Under the pieces are notes generated by a model that saw only the letters and a list, made by a program, of their open reading frames with translations, did not search any database and had not been told where the DNA came from. The position numbers and the translations under genes were made by a program. From the NCBI GenBank assembly GCA_934621505.1, contig CAKTUU010000010.1, forward strand, positions 1 through 64,000: a DNA stretch of 64,000 nt. Reading direction: 5' to 3'. Shown here piece by piece: positions 17,651 to 26,251 of the stretch. Every line of letters begins with the position of its first letter. The first letter of the stretch is position 1. The stretch is from an uncultured Clostridia bacterium (GTDB lineage Bacteria; Bacillota; Clostridia; Christensenellales; Aristaeellaceae).

Positions 17651-18340
17651 ATGATTACGGCTTTTTTATTTTGGATGATTCGGGATTGCCTGTTTCTGCT
17701 GGGCTATATCTCCGGCCGGCAGAGCTTTCCCAAACCCCTGCCCCCGGATGAGGAGCGTCAGGCTCTGCTGCGCATGCGCGCTGGTGACGATGATGCCCGC
17801 CAGCTGCTGATTGAACACAACATGCGCCTGATTGTGCATATCGCCCGCAAGTACAAGGTGCCCGGCTGCACCTTTGACGATTTGATTTCCATCGGCGCTG
17901 TGGGACTGATCAAGGCGGTGCGCAGCTACGATATGGATTCCGGCACATCCTTGTCCACTTATGCTGCCCGCTGCATTGAAAATGAAATTTTGATGAGCCT
18001 GCGCCAAAGCCGCAAGATACAAAACGAGATCAGCCTGGACGAACCCCTGGGCACCGATTCGGAAGGCAACGCCGTTTCTTTTTCCGATTTGTTAGGCACG
18101 CCGCCCGACCTGGTGGAAAAGGAGGTGCGCCGCAGGGTGACCCTGCAAAAGGTTCGCAGCGCCCTGCCCCGTCTGCCGGAGCGTGAACGCCGGGTGTTGA
18201 CCATGCGCTATGGCCTGGAGGACGGGGTGATGCACCCGCAGCATGAAATTGCCAAAATGCTGGGCATATCCCGGTCATATGTATCCCGGGTGGAAAAGCA
18301 CGCCATCGAATTGATTCGGGACCAGCTGCGGGAATCGTGA
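17651..18340 (+). CDS. sigK: RNA polymerase sporulation sigma factor SigK
   Basis: A 229-residue sigma-70 family protein matching sigma-K: a hydrophobic N-terminal pro-sequence (residues 1-20, MITAFLFWMIRDCLFLLGYI), then SFPKPLPPDEERQALL, region 2 (HNMRLIVHIARKY, DDLISIGAVGLIKAV), AARCIENEILM, and region 4 with EIAKMLGISRSYVSRVEKHA. It drives late mother-cell genes after removal of the pro-sequence. The gene is intact, not split by a skin element. GGAGG lies 8 bases before the ATG. A tyrosine recombinase gene follows directly. Confidence 0.93.
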   Translation: MITAFLFWMIRDCLFLLGYISGRQSFPKPLPPDEERQALLRMRAGDDDARQLLIEHNMRLIVHIARKYKVPGCTFDDLISIGAVGLIKAVRSYDMDSGTSLSTYAARCIENEILMSLRQSRKIQNEISLDEPLGTDSEGNAVSFSDLLGTPPDLVEKEVRRRVTLQKVRSALPRLPERERRVLTMRYGLEDGVMHPQHEIAKMLGISRSYVSRVEKHAIELIRDQLRES

Positions 18341-18386
18341 CCGCCCTGCGGCCACTGGACAAAACAAACCCTGTACGCCATGGAAA

Positions 18387-18414
18387 GGCGGGAGACTTGC
18401 CGCAAGCTCCCGCC
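18387..18414 (+). terminator. Possible terminator after sigK
   Basis: Stem GGCGGGAG/CTCCCGCC with an inner CTTG/CAAG pair; the following CTTTCCCTT is a weak U-tract. Confidence 0.45.
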
Positions 18415-18491
18415 CTTTCCCTTCGGGGAACCAGCCGCCTGTTCTACAATGAGAACGGCAGCCTGTTCAAAAGATGAAGGAGGGAATAACC

Positions 18492-19586
18492 TTGGCAAAA
18501 CGGGGAGAAAACATTTACAAACGAAAAGACGGCCGGTATGAGGGACGGTATGTGATTGGGAAAAAGCCGGATGGAAAGACCCGCTTTGGCTATGTGTACG
18601 GCCGGTTTTACGCGGATGTCCGCAAACAGCTGCTTCAAAGAAAAGCCGCCGCTTTGCAGCGGAACCGGTTGGGAACCAAAGCCGTTTCCATGAACGACTG
18701 GGTTTTATACTGGATGGAAAATGAAATATTGGGCAGCGTAAAGCCCTCCAGCTATCAGACCTATTTCAGCCAGATCCGCAACCATATCCTTCCGGCTTTT
18801 GGGCAGACGCCCATCAGCCAAATCACGCCCTGTGATGTGCATGACTTTTTGAAAAGGCAGGAAGCGCAGGGCCTGGCCCCAAGCACCATTCGGGGCGTTT
18901 TTCGCCTGCTGAAGGCCTGCTTGCAGTTTGCGGTGGAGGAGGAACAGCTTGCGAAAAACCCCTGCCGGAAAATCAGGCCTCTGCGTGGCGAACGGCCGGA
19001 GCAGCGGGTGCTGACCCGCGCCGAGCAGGAAACGCTGCGATCCACGGACGGCTGCGGTCTGCCCGTGCTGCTGAGCCTGTATACCGGCATGCGCCTGGGG
19101 GAAATTTGCGCCCTGAAAGCCGCGGATATCAACTGGGAAAAGCAAACCGTTACCGTTTGCAGAACCGTTCAGCGCGTCGCGCGGGGCGCGCCTTCTGCCA
19201 AAACCGTTTTGACCGTCGGTTCCCCTAAATCCAGTCAGTCCCGGCGGGTCATCCCCCTGCAGGAATTTTTGGCCGAGAAGCTGCGGACGCAGCTGTTGCG
19301 GGGTCAGCAGAAAGACGGTTTTCTTTTTGGTACAGGCGACCGTCCTGCGGACCCCCGCACCGTTCAGCGCCAGTTTGCCCGTCTTGCCCGAAAGGCCGGG
19401 CTGACCGGCGTGCATTTTCACACCCTGCGTCACAGCTTTGCTACCCGCCTGTTGGAAATGGGCGTGGATGTTTTAACGGTAAGCGCGCTGCTGGGGCATG
19501 GCTCCGCCAAAACCACCCTGGATTTTTATGGGCACAGCCTGTTTGACCAGCAGCGCAGGGCGGTGGATTTGCTGAACGGCCTTTGA
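18492..19586 (+). CDS. Tyrosine-type site-specific recombinase (phage integrase family)
   Basis: A 364-residue integrase: N-terminal AP2-like DNA-binding segment (GENIYKRKDGRYEGRYV), SAM-like core-binding domain (about 55-150), and catalytic domain with Arg in YTGMRLGEI, HTLRHSFATR, LLGHGS and the nucleophile Tyr in LDFYGHS. I chose the TTG at 18492, 8 bases after AAGGAGGG, because related integrases start MAKRGENIYKRKDGR; an ATG at 18474 overlaps that site. No excisionase, phage gene or att repeat is seen, so it is an orphan. Confidence 0.9.
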   Translation: MAKRGENIYKRKDGRYEGRYVIGKKPDGKTRFGYVYGRFYADVRKQLLQRKAAALQRNRLGTKAVSMNDWVLYWMENEILGSVKPSSYQTYFSQIRNHILPAFGQTPISQITPCDVHDFLKRQEAQGLAPSTIRGVFRLLKACLQFAVEEEQLAKNPCRKIRPLRGERPEQRVLTRAEQETLRSTDGCGLPVLLSLYTGMRLGEICALKAADINWEKQTVTVCRTVQRVARGAPSAKTVLTVGSPKSSQSRRVIPLQEFLAEKLRTQLLRGQQKDGFLFGTGDRPADPRTVQRQFARLARKAGLTGVHFHTLRHSFATRLLEMGVDVLTVSALLGHGSAKTTLDFYGHSLFDQQRRAVDLLNGL

Positions 19587-19587
19587 C

Positions 19588-20493
19588 TTATGCGCCCCGG
19601 CGGCAGTCGCGGGGGGATACCCCGGCAATGCGGCGAAAATGCCGGTTAAAGGACGAAAGCGTCTGGTAGCCCACCCGGGAGGCCACCTCCGTAATGGGCA
19701 GCTCGGTGGTTTTCAGCAGGTTGGTGGCCGCCTTGACCCGTACATGGTACAGGTATTCCAGAGGGCTGGTGTGCATGGTGCGCTCAAATTTGCGCCGGAA
19801 GGACGTGCAGCTGATGGCGCACATGGCGGCCAGCTGCTGCAAGGTAATTGGCTCCTGATAATGATTCACAATATACAGCACCGCCGGGGAAATCTCGTTC
19901 ATTAACGAGGGCACCACCATCAGCGGCGTGGTGTTTTGCAGCATGCGCCGCAGCATCACGCATAATTCGCCCACCTTGAGCCGCACCAGCTGCCGGTTCC
20001 AGGCGGGCTGTTCCTTTAATTCCTCCAGAACGCTCTGCACCAGGGGCGCGAGGCCGGGCAGCTGCTCCGGACGGACGATGCCGCTAAAGGTGGAATGCCC
20101 CAGCGACTGGTAATCTGGCGACAGACCGGCCAGCATTTTTTCCAAATCAATATCTAGAAACTTCCAGCCACTGATGCTTTCCGGGTCGCTTTGGGCGATG
20201 TGTACCACATTGGGCGCGATAACGGACACATCCCCCCGCTGGTAGCGGTACACCCGGGTGCCAATGTAAAAAATGCCGCTGCCTTGCAGACATACCCCAA
20301 TTTCAGTGGTCAGGTGATAATGCATATGATCCGCCGGGTGGGGACGGGAATAGTGCAGCCGCTCCAGATAGGGGGCGTGAATGGGAAAGGCGTCGTCCAG
20401 CTGAATGGGCATGGCCCGGATGGAACCCTGCAAGTTTGGGCAAATCTGCAAAGTATCATCCCCTTTTTGCATTGAAAAATCATTTGATGCCAT
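19588..20493 (-). CDS. AraC-family transcriptional regulator
   Basis: About 301 residues: an N-terminal cupin-like sugar-sensing domain (HYHLTTEIGVCLQGSGIFYIG, GDVSVIAPNVVH) and a C-terminal pair of helix-turn-helices (ITLQQLAAMCAISCTSFRRKFERT, PITEVASRVGYQTLSSFNRHFRRIAGVSP). Divergent from the ABC sugar operon, which it probably controls. The start is uncertain: the ATG at 20493 lies within a possible -10, and a later ATG at 20472 is possible. Confidence 0.88.
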   Translation of the reverse strand: MASNDFSMQKGDDTLQICPNLQGSIRAMPIQLDDAFPIHAPYLERLHYSRPHPADHMHYHLTTEIGVCLQGSGIFYIGTRVYRYQRGDVSVIAPNVVHIAQSDPESISGWKFLDIDLEKMLAGLSPDYQSLGHSTFSGIVRPEQLPGLAPLVQSVLEELKEQPAWNRQLVRLKVGELCVMLRRMLQNTTPLMVVPSLMNEISPAVLYIVNHYQEPITLQQLAAMCAISCTSFRRKFERTMHTSPLEYLYHVRVKAATNLLKTTELPITEVASRVGYQTLSSFNRHFRRIAGVSPRDCRRGA

Positions 20494-20545
20494 TTATAAT
20501 AACAAATAAACGAACGCTTGGCAAGAGCGTGAAAGGGGCATGCTT

Positions 20546-21454
20546 GTGAAGTATCGTTACCGGCTAGGCAAAAAACACTATGAAACAGCCCAGACCACCA
20601 CAGCCGCCGTGCTGCTGCTGCCCACCCTGATTGCACTGACGTTTCTGTTTTTGATTCCGGTGGTACGGCTGTTTTCCTTAAGCCTTACCTCCACCAACAC
20701 CATCACCAACCAGTCCACCTATATCGGGCTGAAGAATTACGCCTATCTGCTGAAAAACGCCATGTTCCAGAAGGCGTTTGGCAATACGCTGATTTTTACC
20801 GCTGCCAAGCTGGTGCTGGAAATCGTCATCTCGCTGGTGCTGGCGGTTATGCTGGATATGTACATTCCCTGGCGCAAATTTTTGCGCATCAGCTACTTTC
20901 TGCCGGTCATTGTGCCGGTGGTGGCCTCCAGCATTATCTGGATGTGGCTGTACGACCCGGCCATCGGCCCGCTGAACCAGCTGCTGCGCTTTCTGGGCCT
21001 GCCTGCCAGCAACTATATTTATGCCGAGGATTCTGCGCTGATGAGCATTGTGGCCTTTGCGGTGTGGCGCGGCATCGGCTATGATATTATCATTTTCATT
21101 TCGGGCCTGCAGGGCATATCCGACTCCGTGGTGGAGGCCGCCCGAATCGACGGCGCCAACGAGGGGCAAATCTTCCGTCATGTCAAGCTGCCGCTATTGT
21201 CTCCCATTGTCATGTTTGTGGTCATGATGGGCATGATCGGCTGCTTCCAGGCCTTTACCGAGGTGGATATCATGACCGGCGGCGGCCCCAACAACAGCAC
21301 CATGCTGATGGCCAACTATATTTACACCCAGGCCTTTGGCAACGCCAAAATGGGCCGCGGCGCGGCGGCGTCCGTGCTGCTGTTCGCGGTCATCTTCCTG
21401 CTGACGCTGGTGCAAAAGGTCATGAGCGACAGAAAGGAGCGCAGCGATGCATAA
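20546..21454 (+). CDS. Carbohydrate ABC transporter permease (MalF/UgpA type)
   Basis: A 302-residue inner-membrane permease of the CUT1 class with about six transmembrane segments and the EAA loop EAARIDGANEGQIFRHVKLPLL that contacts the ATPase. I chose the GTG at 20546 because AAAGGGG lies 7 bases upstream; an ATG at 20540 is only 1-2 bases from that site. It is the first gene of a five-gene operon. No ATP-binding subunit is in the operon, which is common for CUT1 systems that share MsmK-like ATPases. Confidence 0.92.
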   Translation: MKYRYRLGKKHYETAQTTTAAVLLLPTLIALTFLFLIPVVRLFSLSLTSTNTITNQSTYIGLKNYAYLLKNAMFQKAFGNTLIFTAAKLVLEIVISLVLAVMLDMYIPWRKFLRISYFLPVIVPVVASSIIWMWLYDPAIGPLNQLLRFLGLPASNYIYAEDSALMSIVAFAVWRGIGYDIIIFISGLQGISDSVVEAARIDGANEGQIFRHVKLPLLSPIVMFVVMMGMIGCFQAFTEVDIMTGGGPNNSTMLMANYIYTQAFGNAKMGRGAAASVLLFAVIFLLTLVQKVMSDRKERSDA

Positions 21455-22277
21455 GCGTGGTTTGCGGCATTACAACATGCCGGTGTTCCTGATCCTGCTG
21501 CTGGTATCCGTCATTATGATTTTTCCCTTCATCTGGATGGTGCTGTCAGCCTTTAAAAGCAACGCGGATGTGTATACCTATCCCATTCGCTGGCTGCCGT
21601 CCTCCTTTGAATGGAGCAACTTTGAAAAGGTTTTTCAGATGGTGCCCTTCCTGCGGTACTACTGGAATACCATTTTGACCTCCGTTTTGCAGACGGCGCT
21701 GCAAATCGCCATGTCCATTGGCGCGGCCTACGCCTTTGCCAAGCTGCGCTTTCCCTTTAAGCGCACCCTGTACATGCTGATTCAAAGCGCCATGTTTGTG
21801 CCCATGTCCGTGCTGGTGATTCCGCTGTACCAGATGGTCAGCGGCACGGGCCTGGTGGATACCTACGCGGGCATTGTGCTGCCCCAGGTGCTGGGCGTGT
21901 TTACCACCATGATGCTGATCTCCTTCTTTACCACCATCCCGGACGATTTGATCGATGCCGCCAAAATTGACGGCTGCGGGTATTTTTCCATCCTGTGGCA
22001 TGTGATGATTGTCAATTCGGTCACGGCCATCAGCGCGGCGGTGCTGTATGCCTTCCTGTCCCACTGGCGCAGCTATCTGTGGCCACTGCTGGTAACCAAC
22101 AAGACGGAGATGCGCACCCTGGCCGTGGGCCTGAAGTACCTGATATCCGAGGCCAGCTCCGCCTACCAGCTGATGATGGCGGCGGCGCTGATGAGCATCG
22201 CGCCCCTGATGATCGTGTACGTTTTGTGTGAAAAGAACTTTGTACGTTCCATGACCATGACGGGCCTGAAGGGCTGA
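21447..22277 (+). CDS. Carbohydrate ABC transporter permease (MalG/UgpE type)
   Basis: A 276-residue CUT1 permease with six predicted membrane spans, the MalG-type N-terminus (MIFPFIWMVLSAFKSNADVY) and the EAA loop DAAKIDGCGYFSILWHVMIVNS. It overlaps the first permease by 8 bases, so the two are made together. A small hairpin (22284-22305, arms TTACAGCA/TGCTGTAA) lies between it and the binding-protein gene and may set the different expression level. Confidence 0.92.
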   Translation: MHKRGLRHYNMPVFLILLLVSVIMIFPFIWMVLSAFKSNADVYTYPIRWLPSSFEWSNFEKVFQMVPFLRYYWNTILTSVLQTALQIAMSIGAAYAFAKLRFPFKRTLYMLIQSAMFVPMSVLVIPLYQMVSGTGLVDTYAGIVLPQVLGVFTTMMLISFFTTIPDDLIDAAKIDGCGYFSILWHVMIVNSVTAISAAVLYAFLSHWRSYLWPLLVTNKTEMRTLAVGLKYLISEASSAYQLMMAAALMSIAPLMIVYVLCEKNFVRSMTMTGLKG

Positions 22278-22334
22278 CGGCGATTACAGCAGCATTTTGC
22301 TGTAAAATATAACTACCTTACGGAGGAAACAGAC

Positions 22335-23600
22335 ATGAAGAAACTGGCTAAGCTCCTCTCCTTGGTACTGGCATTGGTAATGCTTGGATCCATGAGCGCT
22401 TCTGCCCTGGCGGAAGAAACCACGCTGGAAGTATGGTACGCGCTGAGCGGCACCAGCGGCGAGGCGTTCCTGTCCATCGTAGACGACTTTAACGCGCAGA
22501 ACCCCGACGTCAAGGTCGTCACCTCCTATTCCGGCGGCTACACCGATACCGCTACCAAAATCACCAGCGCCCTGGCCAGCAAAACCACCCCGGACGTGCT
22601 GATCGGCGGCCAGGTCACCTACACCGGCGCTTACGGCAACTTCTTTGCCGGCGAGCAGGCCACCTCTGACGCGGAATTTAACTTTGACGATGTGTTTGAG
22701 GGCCTGTGGGAGTACGGCCGCTACAATGGTCAGATCTGCCAGATCCCCTACGGCATCTCCACCAACACCATGTTCTACAACAAGGAACTGGCGGAAGCCG
22801 CCGGCCTGAATCTGGAGGAGAACGCCCCCAAGACCTGGGCGGACTTCCTGGAAGTTTGCAAGACCCTGAAGGCTTACTACAGCGACAAGACCGACTTTAT
22901 CCCCTTCGTGGTGTCCGACGAGGACTGGCTGACCAAGACCCAGCTGCTGTCCTGCGGCAACAGCGTTATCGCCCACAACGACGACTACTCTGAAAAGACC
23001 GCCGCTTTCGGCAGCGAGGAGTGCGCCAAGGTTGCCCAGTGGTGGCAGGACATGGTGCGCGAGGGCGTGATGGATATGACCATGAACCAGAACGGCGTGA
23101 ACGTGTTTGCCTCCGGCAACGCGGTGTTCTTCGCCGGTTCCTCCACCAAGATCATCGAGTGGAGCGAAACCATGGGCGACAACCTGTGCGCCATTGAAAT
23201 GCCCATGTTCGACGTACAGGCCGTAGCCATGGGCGGCAACACCATCTCCATCTTCCCCGCCGAGGATGAGGCCCGCCGCGCCGCCGCCTGGAACTTTGTC
23301 AAGTTTGTAACCAGCTCCGAGGAAAACGCCAAGTTTGCCGTGAACAGCGGTTACATGCCCATCCGCAAGTCCGCTGCCGATACCGAGGAAGTGAAGCAGG
23401 CCGTGGCTTCCATGCCCGCCTACGCCACCGCCTTTAAGCAGCTGAGCTACGCTTACGCCTATGTGAACATTGACGACTATGCCGCTCTGGGCACCGCCCT
23501 GGCTTCTGCCCGTCAGAAGGTAACCTCCGACCTGAGCTACGACGCGCTGACCGCCATGCAGGAAGCCGCCGAAATGTACAACGAGGAAGCCGGTCTGTAA
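22335..23600 (+). CDS. Carbohydrate ABC transporter substrate-binding protein
   Basis: A 421-residue family 1 (UgpB/MalE-like) binding protein. The signal peptide (about 1-26) ends SASALAEE, a signal peptidase I site; no lipobox cysteine is present, although Gram-positive binding proteins are normally lipoproteins. The mature part begins TTLEVWYALSGTSGEAF. The substrate is not predictable; the overall type is nearest to glycerol-3-phosphate or oligosaccharide binders. CGGAGGAAA precedes the ATG. Confidence 0.9.
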   Translation: MKKLAKLLSLVLALVMLGSMSASALAEETTLEVWYALSGTSGEAFLSIVDDFNAQNPDVKVVTSYSGGYTDTATKITSALASKTTPDVLIGGQVTYTGAYGNFFAGEQATSDAEFNFDDVFEGLWEYGRYNGQICQIPYGISTNTMFYNKELAEAAGLNLEENAPKTWADFLEVCKTLKAYYSDKTDFIPFVVSDEDWLTKTQLLSCGNSVIAHNDDYSEKTAAFGSEECAKVAQWWQDMVREGVMDMTMNQNGVNVFASGNAVFFAGSSTKIIEWSETMGDNLCAIEMPMFDVQAVAMGGNTISIFPAEDEARRAAAWNFVKFVTSSEENAKFAVNSGYMPIRKSAADTEEVKQAVASMPAYATAFKQLSYAYAYVNIDDYAALGTALASARQKVTSDLSYDALTAMQEAAEMYNEEAGL

Positions 23601-23616
23601 TCCAAAACCGGAACTG

Positions 23617-23647
23617 ACGGCGGGTCTCCCCACGGGAGACCCGCCGT
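23617..23647 (+). other. Intercistronic stem-loop after the binding-protein gene
   Basis: A perfect 14-bp stem ACGGCGGGTCTCCC/GGGAGACCCGCCGT with a 3-base loop and no T-tract. It probably protects the 3' end of the abundant binding-protein mRNA or causes partial termination before the two enzymes. Confidence 0.7.
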
Positions 23648-23663
23648 ATTGTAAGGATGGCAT

Positions 23664-24671
23664 ATGAAAAAAGAACTGATTCAATCCTTTCTGGAAGCCT
23701 TTGCCGTGGGCGACGCTTATGGCAAGGCTACCGAGTATTGCTCCCTGGAGCAGGTGCGGGCCCGCTACAGCCGTATTGACGAATTGCTGCCGCCGGAAAA
23801 GGCCATTGCCCATCAGGATTTGTTCTACGGCCAGGTGACCGACGATACGGAACAAAACGTTTATTTGCTTCGAGAATACGCGCGGCAGGGCCGGGTTACG
23901 CCCTATGACACGGCCATGTGCCTGCTTCGCTGGGTACAGGAAACGGACGCCGCGACCAAATATATTGGTCCCAACAGCTTAAAGGCCCTGCGCGCCATTG
24001 AGCAGGGCGCAGACGTAGCCACCGCCGGTACCGGCGGCACCACCTGCGGCGGCATGATGCGCGCGCCGGTCGCCTTTTTGTTCAGCACGCCGGATACGCT
24101 GACCCGGAATGTGGTTACCTGCCTGATGCCCACCCATAACACCAGCGTGGCCATGGAGGCGGCCATGTGCTATGCCTACGCCCTTCAGGCGGCGGAGGCG
24201 GGCAGGCCCATGGACCAGATTCTGGACAGCGCCTGCCAGGGCGCCCAAATCGGCAAGGGCTATGGATCCACCCACCGGGTGGCTGGGGTGGCCCCCTCCT
24301 GCTCGGCCCGTCTGCGCTTTTTGCAAAAGCAGATTCCCGCCCTGCAAAACGAACAGCAGGTGAAGGAATTTCTCTATGGAGTCATTGGCGCGACCCTGGC
24401 CTCGGCGGACGTCTGCGCATGCAGCTTTGGCCTGTTCCTGTACGCCCAAAAGGACACGGCGCTGGCCATTCGCCTGGCCACGGAAATGGGCGGCGATTCC
24501 GATACCATCGCCTGCTTGGCGGCGGGCCTGTGTACCCTGTACGCGGGCGGGCACAATTTGCCCCGCCCCATGATTGATTTGGTGGAAACAGCCAATCATT
24601 TGGATTTTGCCGCGCTGGCGGATACCGTTGTGGCCGCCCGCAAGGCAATGAAAGGAGCCGGTGAAGCATGA
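23664..24671 (+). CDS. ADP-ribosylglycohydrolase family protein
   Basis: A 335-residue member of the ADP-ribosylglycohydrolase (DraG-like) family. The two metal-binding motifs are visible: GQVTDDTEQ near residue 56 and GGDSDTIACLAAGL near 270, and the N-terminus has AFAVGDAYGKATEY. The family removes ADP-ribose from proteins or hydrolyses related N- or O-ribosyl bonds. Here it sits in a sugar-uptake operon, coupled by ATGA to a sugar isomerase, so a small ribosylated molecule is as likely a substrate as a protein. Confidence 0.88.
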   Translation: MKKELIQSFLEAFAVGDAYGKATEYCSLEQVRARYSRIDELLPPEKAIAHQDLFYGQVTDDTEQNVYLLREYARQGRVTPYDTAMCLLRWVQETDAATKYIGPNSLKALRAIEQGADVATAGTGGTTCGGMMRAPVAFLFSTPDTLTRNVVTCLMPTHNTSVAMEAAMCYAYALQAAEAGRPMDQILDSACQGAQIGKGYGSTHRVAGVAPSCSARLRFLQKQIPALQNEQQVKEFLYGVIGATLASADVCACSFGLFLYAQKDTALAIRLATEMGGDSDTIACLAAGLCTLYAGGHNLPRPMIDLVETANHLDFAALADTVVAARKAMKGAGEA

Positions 24672-25588
24672 AATTATCCACCTCTACCAACCTGATTGCC
24701 TTCCGTCCCGATTATGTGTCCTATTTTCCCATTCTGGATTCCATGAAGCGCCTGAAGGCCGTGGGCTTTGACGCGGTGGATCTGAACGTTTCCGACGCGG
24801 GCCAGCCCTTTTTCCGTCTGGGAGACGACGACTGGAAGGAATGGATGCGGCAGGTGGCGGCCCTGTCCCAGGAGCTGGACCTGCCCATTACCCAGTCCCA
24901 CGCGCCCTTTTATAACGCCCTGGAGCCGGAAAGCAAAAAAGCCCCCCTGTGGGAGCAGATGATTCCCCGGGCCATTGAGGCCAGCGGCATGGCGAAGGTG
25001 CCCTGGATTGTGATGCATCCCGGCACCTATCCCGACGACACCCGGGATTTCCGCGAATCCAAGCGGCGCAACTACGAATACTTTATGCCCTATCTGGAAA
25101 TGGCGGAGCGCTTTGGCTGCGGCATCGCCATTGAAAACATGGCCGACGGCTTTTCCGCCCACCGCCGCCCGGGCGGCGTGTACTGCTCCACCCATGTGGA
25201 GCTGTGCGACCTGGTGGATTCCTTCCATGTCAGCAACGTGGGCATCTGCTGGGACTTTGGCCACGCCAGCCTGATGGGCATTGACCAGCGGGAGGCGCTG
25301 CGGGTGATGGGCAAACGCCTGAAGGCCACCCATGTGGCGGACAACTCCGGCAAGCTGGACGACCACATTCTGCCCTTCCAGGGAAGCATCAACTGGCGGT
25401 CCATTCTGCCGGTGCTCAGCGAAATTGGCTATGAAGGCGACCTGACCTTTGAAATTCACAATTCCACCTCCCGCCTGCCGGATCATCTGGTAGACGCTAC
25501 CGCCGCCCTGTGCGAAAAGGTGGGCCGCTATCTGCTGGCTCTGGCGAACGATCAGATTCATAACGAGACCTATGGCCACACCTGCTGA
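24668..25588 (+). CDS. Sugar phosphate isomerase/epimerase (AP endonuclease 2-like TIM barrel)
   Basis: A 306-residue protein of the xylose isomerase-like TIM-barrel family. Likely metal ligands lie in IVMHPGTYP, IAIENMADG (Glu), VGICWDFGHASLMG (Asp, His) and DLTFEIHN (Glu). Its exact reaction cannot be read from sequence. It is the last gene of the sugar operon, starting within the ADP-ribosylglycohydrolase stop codon (ATGA), so the two enzymes probably act on the same imported compound. Confidence 0.88.
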   Translation: MKLSTSTNLIAFRPDYVSYFPILDSMKRLKAVGFDAVDLNVSDAGQPFFRLGDDDWKEWMRQVAALSQELDLPITQSHAPFYNALEPESKKAPLWEQMIPRAIEASGMAKVPWIVMHPGTYPDDTRDFRESKRRNYEYFMPYLEMAERFGCGIAIENMADGFSAHRRPGGVYCSTHVELCDLVDSFHVSNVGICWDFGHASLMGIDQREALRVMGKRLKATHVADNSGKLDDHILPFQGSINWRSILPVLSEIGYEGDLTFEIHNSTSRLPDHLVDATAALCEKVGRYLLALANDQIHNETYGHTC

Positions 25589-25598
25589 GCAGGGTGAT

Positions 25599-25632
25599 AA
25601 AAAACGGGCAGTCGCATGACCGCCCGTTTTTG
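25599..25632. terminator. Bidirectional terminator, sugar operon and xpt
   Basis: Arms ACGGGCAGTC/GACCGCCCGT with one A-C mismatch, flanked by an A-run on the left and a T-run on the right. Confidence 0.85.
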
Positions 25633-25643
25633 GTTTATCAAAA

Positions 25644-26219
25644 TCAGTCCTCCACCAGCAGGCGGCCGTCCCGAATACCGGTTACCCTGGCCAGGGGATA
25701 GACCTTGTAACCGGCCTGCTCCAACCGGCCATGGCCGGGCTGGAAGCTCTTTTCCACACACACGCCGATACCGGCCACCGTGGCTCCGGCCTGCCTGACC
25801 AGGTCGCACAGACCGTCGCAGGCTTCGCCGTTGGCCAGAAAATCATCCACAATCAACACGCGGGAACCGGCGGGCAGATAGGGCTTGGCGACCCGGATGT
25901 AGTTATCCACCGAATGGGTGTAGCTGTACACCCGGCTCTGGTAGGCGTCGTCCGTGGCGTTGCGGCTGGGGCTTTTTTTGGCGAATACCACGGGAATATT
26001 GTTCAGGGCAATGGCTGTGGCCACCGCCACCGCGATGCCGCTGGCCTCCACCGTCAGCACCAAATCGGGCTTTTCATTGGCAAATTCCTTAGCGAACGCC
26101 TGTCCCATCTTGACAAGCAGCGACGTGTCCAGCCGGTGATTCAGGAACATATCCACCTTTACAATGTCCGTACCCACGCCCACGCCGTATTCGCGTATGG
26201 CCTCTACCAGTTCCTTCAT
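25644..26219 (-). CDS. xpt: Xanthine phosphoribosyltransferase
   Basis: A 191-residue type I phosphoribosyltransferase that makes XMP from xanthine and PRPP in purine salvage. The PRPP loop is SRVLIVDDFLANGEACDG; GTDIVKVDMFLNHRLD is typical of Xpt. The ATG at 26219 follows AGGAGG by 7 bases. It lies only 32 bp after the GH13 gene on the same strand and may be read from the lacI promoter. No purine riboswitch is present; instead CCCAAA and TTTGGG flank the ribosome binding site and could form a hairpin. Confidence 0.93.
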   Translation of the reverse strand: MKELVEAIREYGVGVGTDIVKVDMFLNHRLDTSLLVKMGQAFAKEFANEKPDLVLTVEASGIAVAVATAIALNNIPVVFAKKSPSRNATDDAYQSRVYSYTHSVDNYIRVAKPYLPAGSRVLIVDDFLANGEACDGLCDLVRQAGATVAGIGVCVEKSFQPGHGRLEQAGYKVYPLARVTGIRDGRLLVED

Positions 26220-26251
26220 GCCCAAATCCTCCTTTTGTGTTTTGGGGGACC

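Noticed and set aside
18341..18491. Remnant of a skin-like element or att site between sigK and the integrase
   Set aside because: No duplicated sigK end or direct repeat could be seen in the window.
26220..26251. Purine riboswitch before xpt
   Set aside because: The gap is only 32 bases and has no three-way junction sequence.
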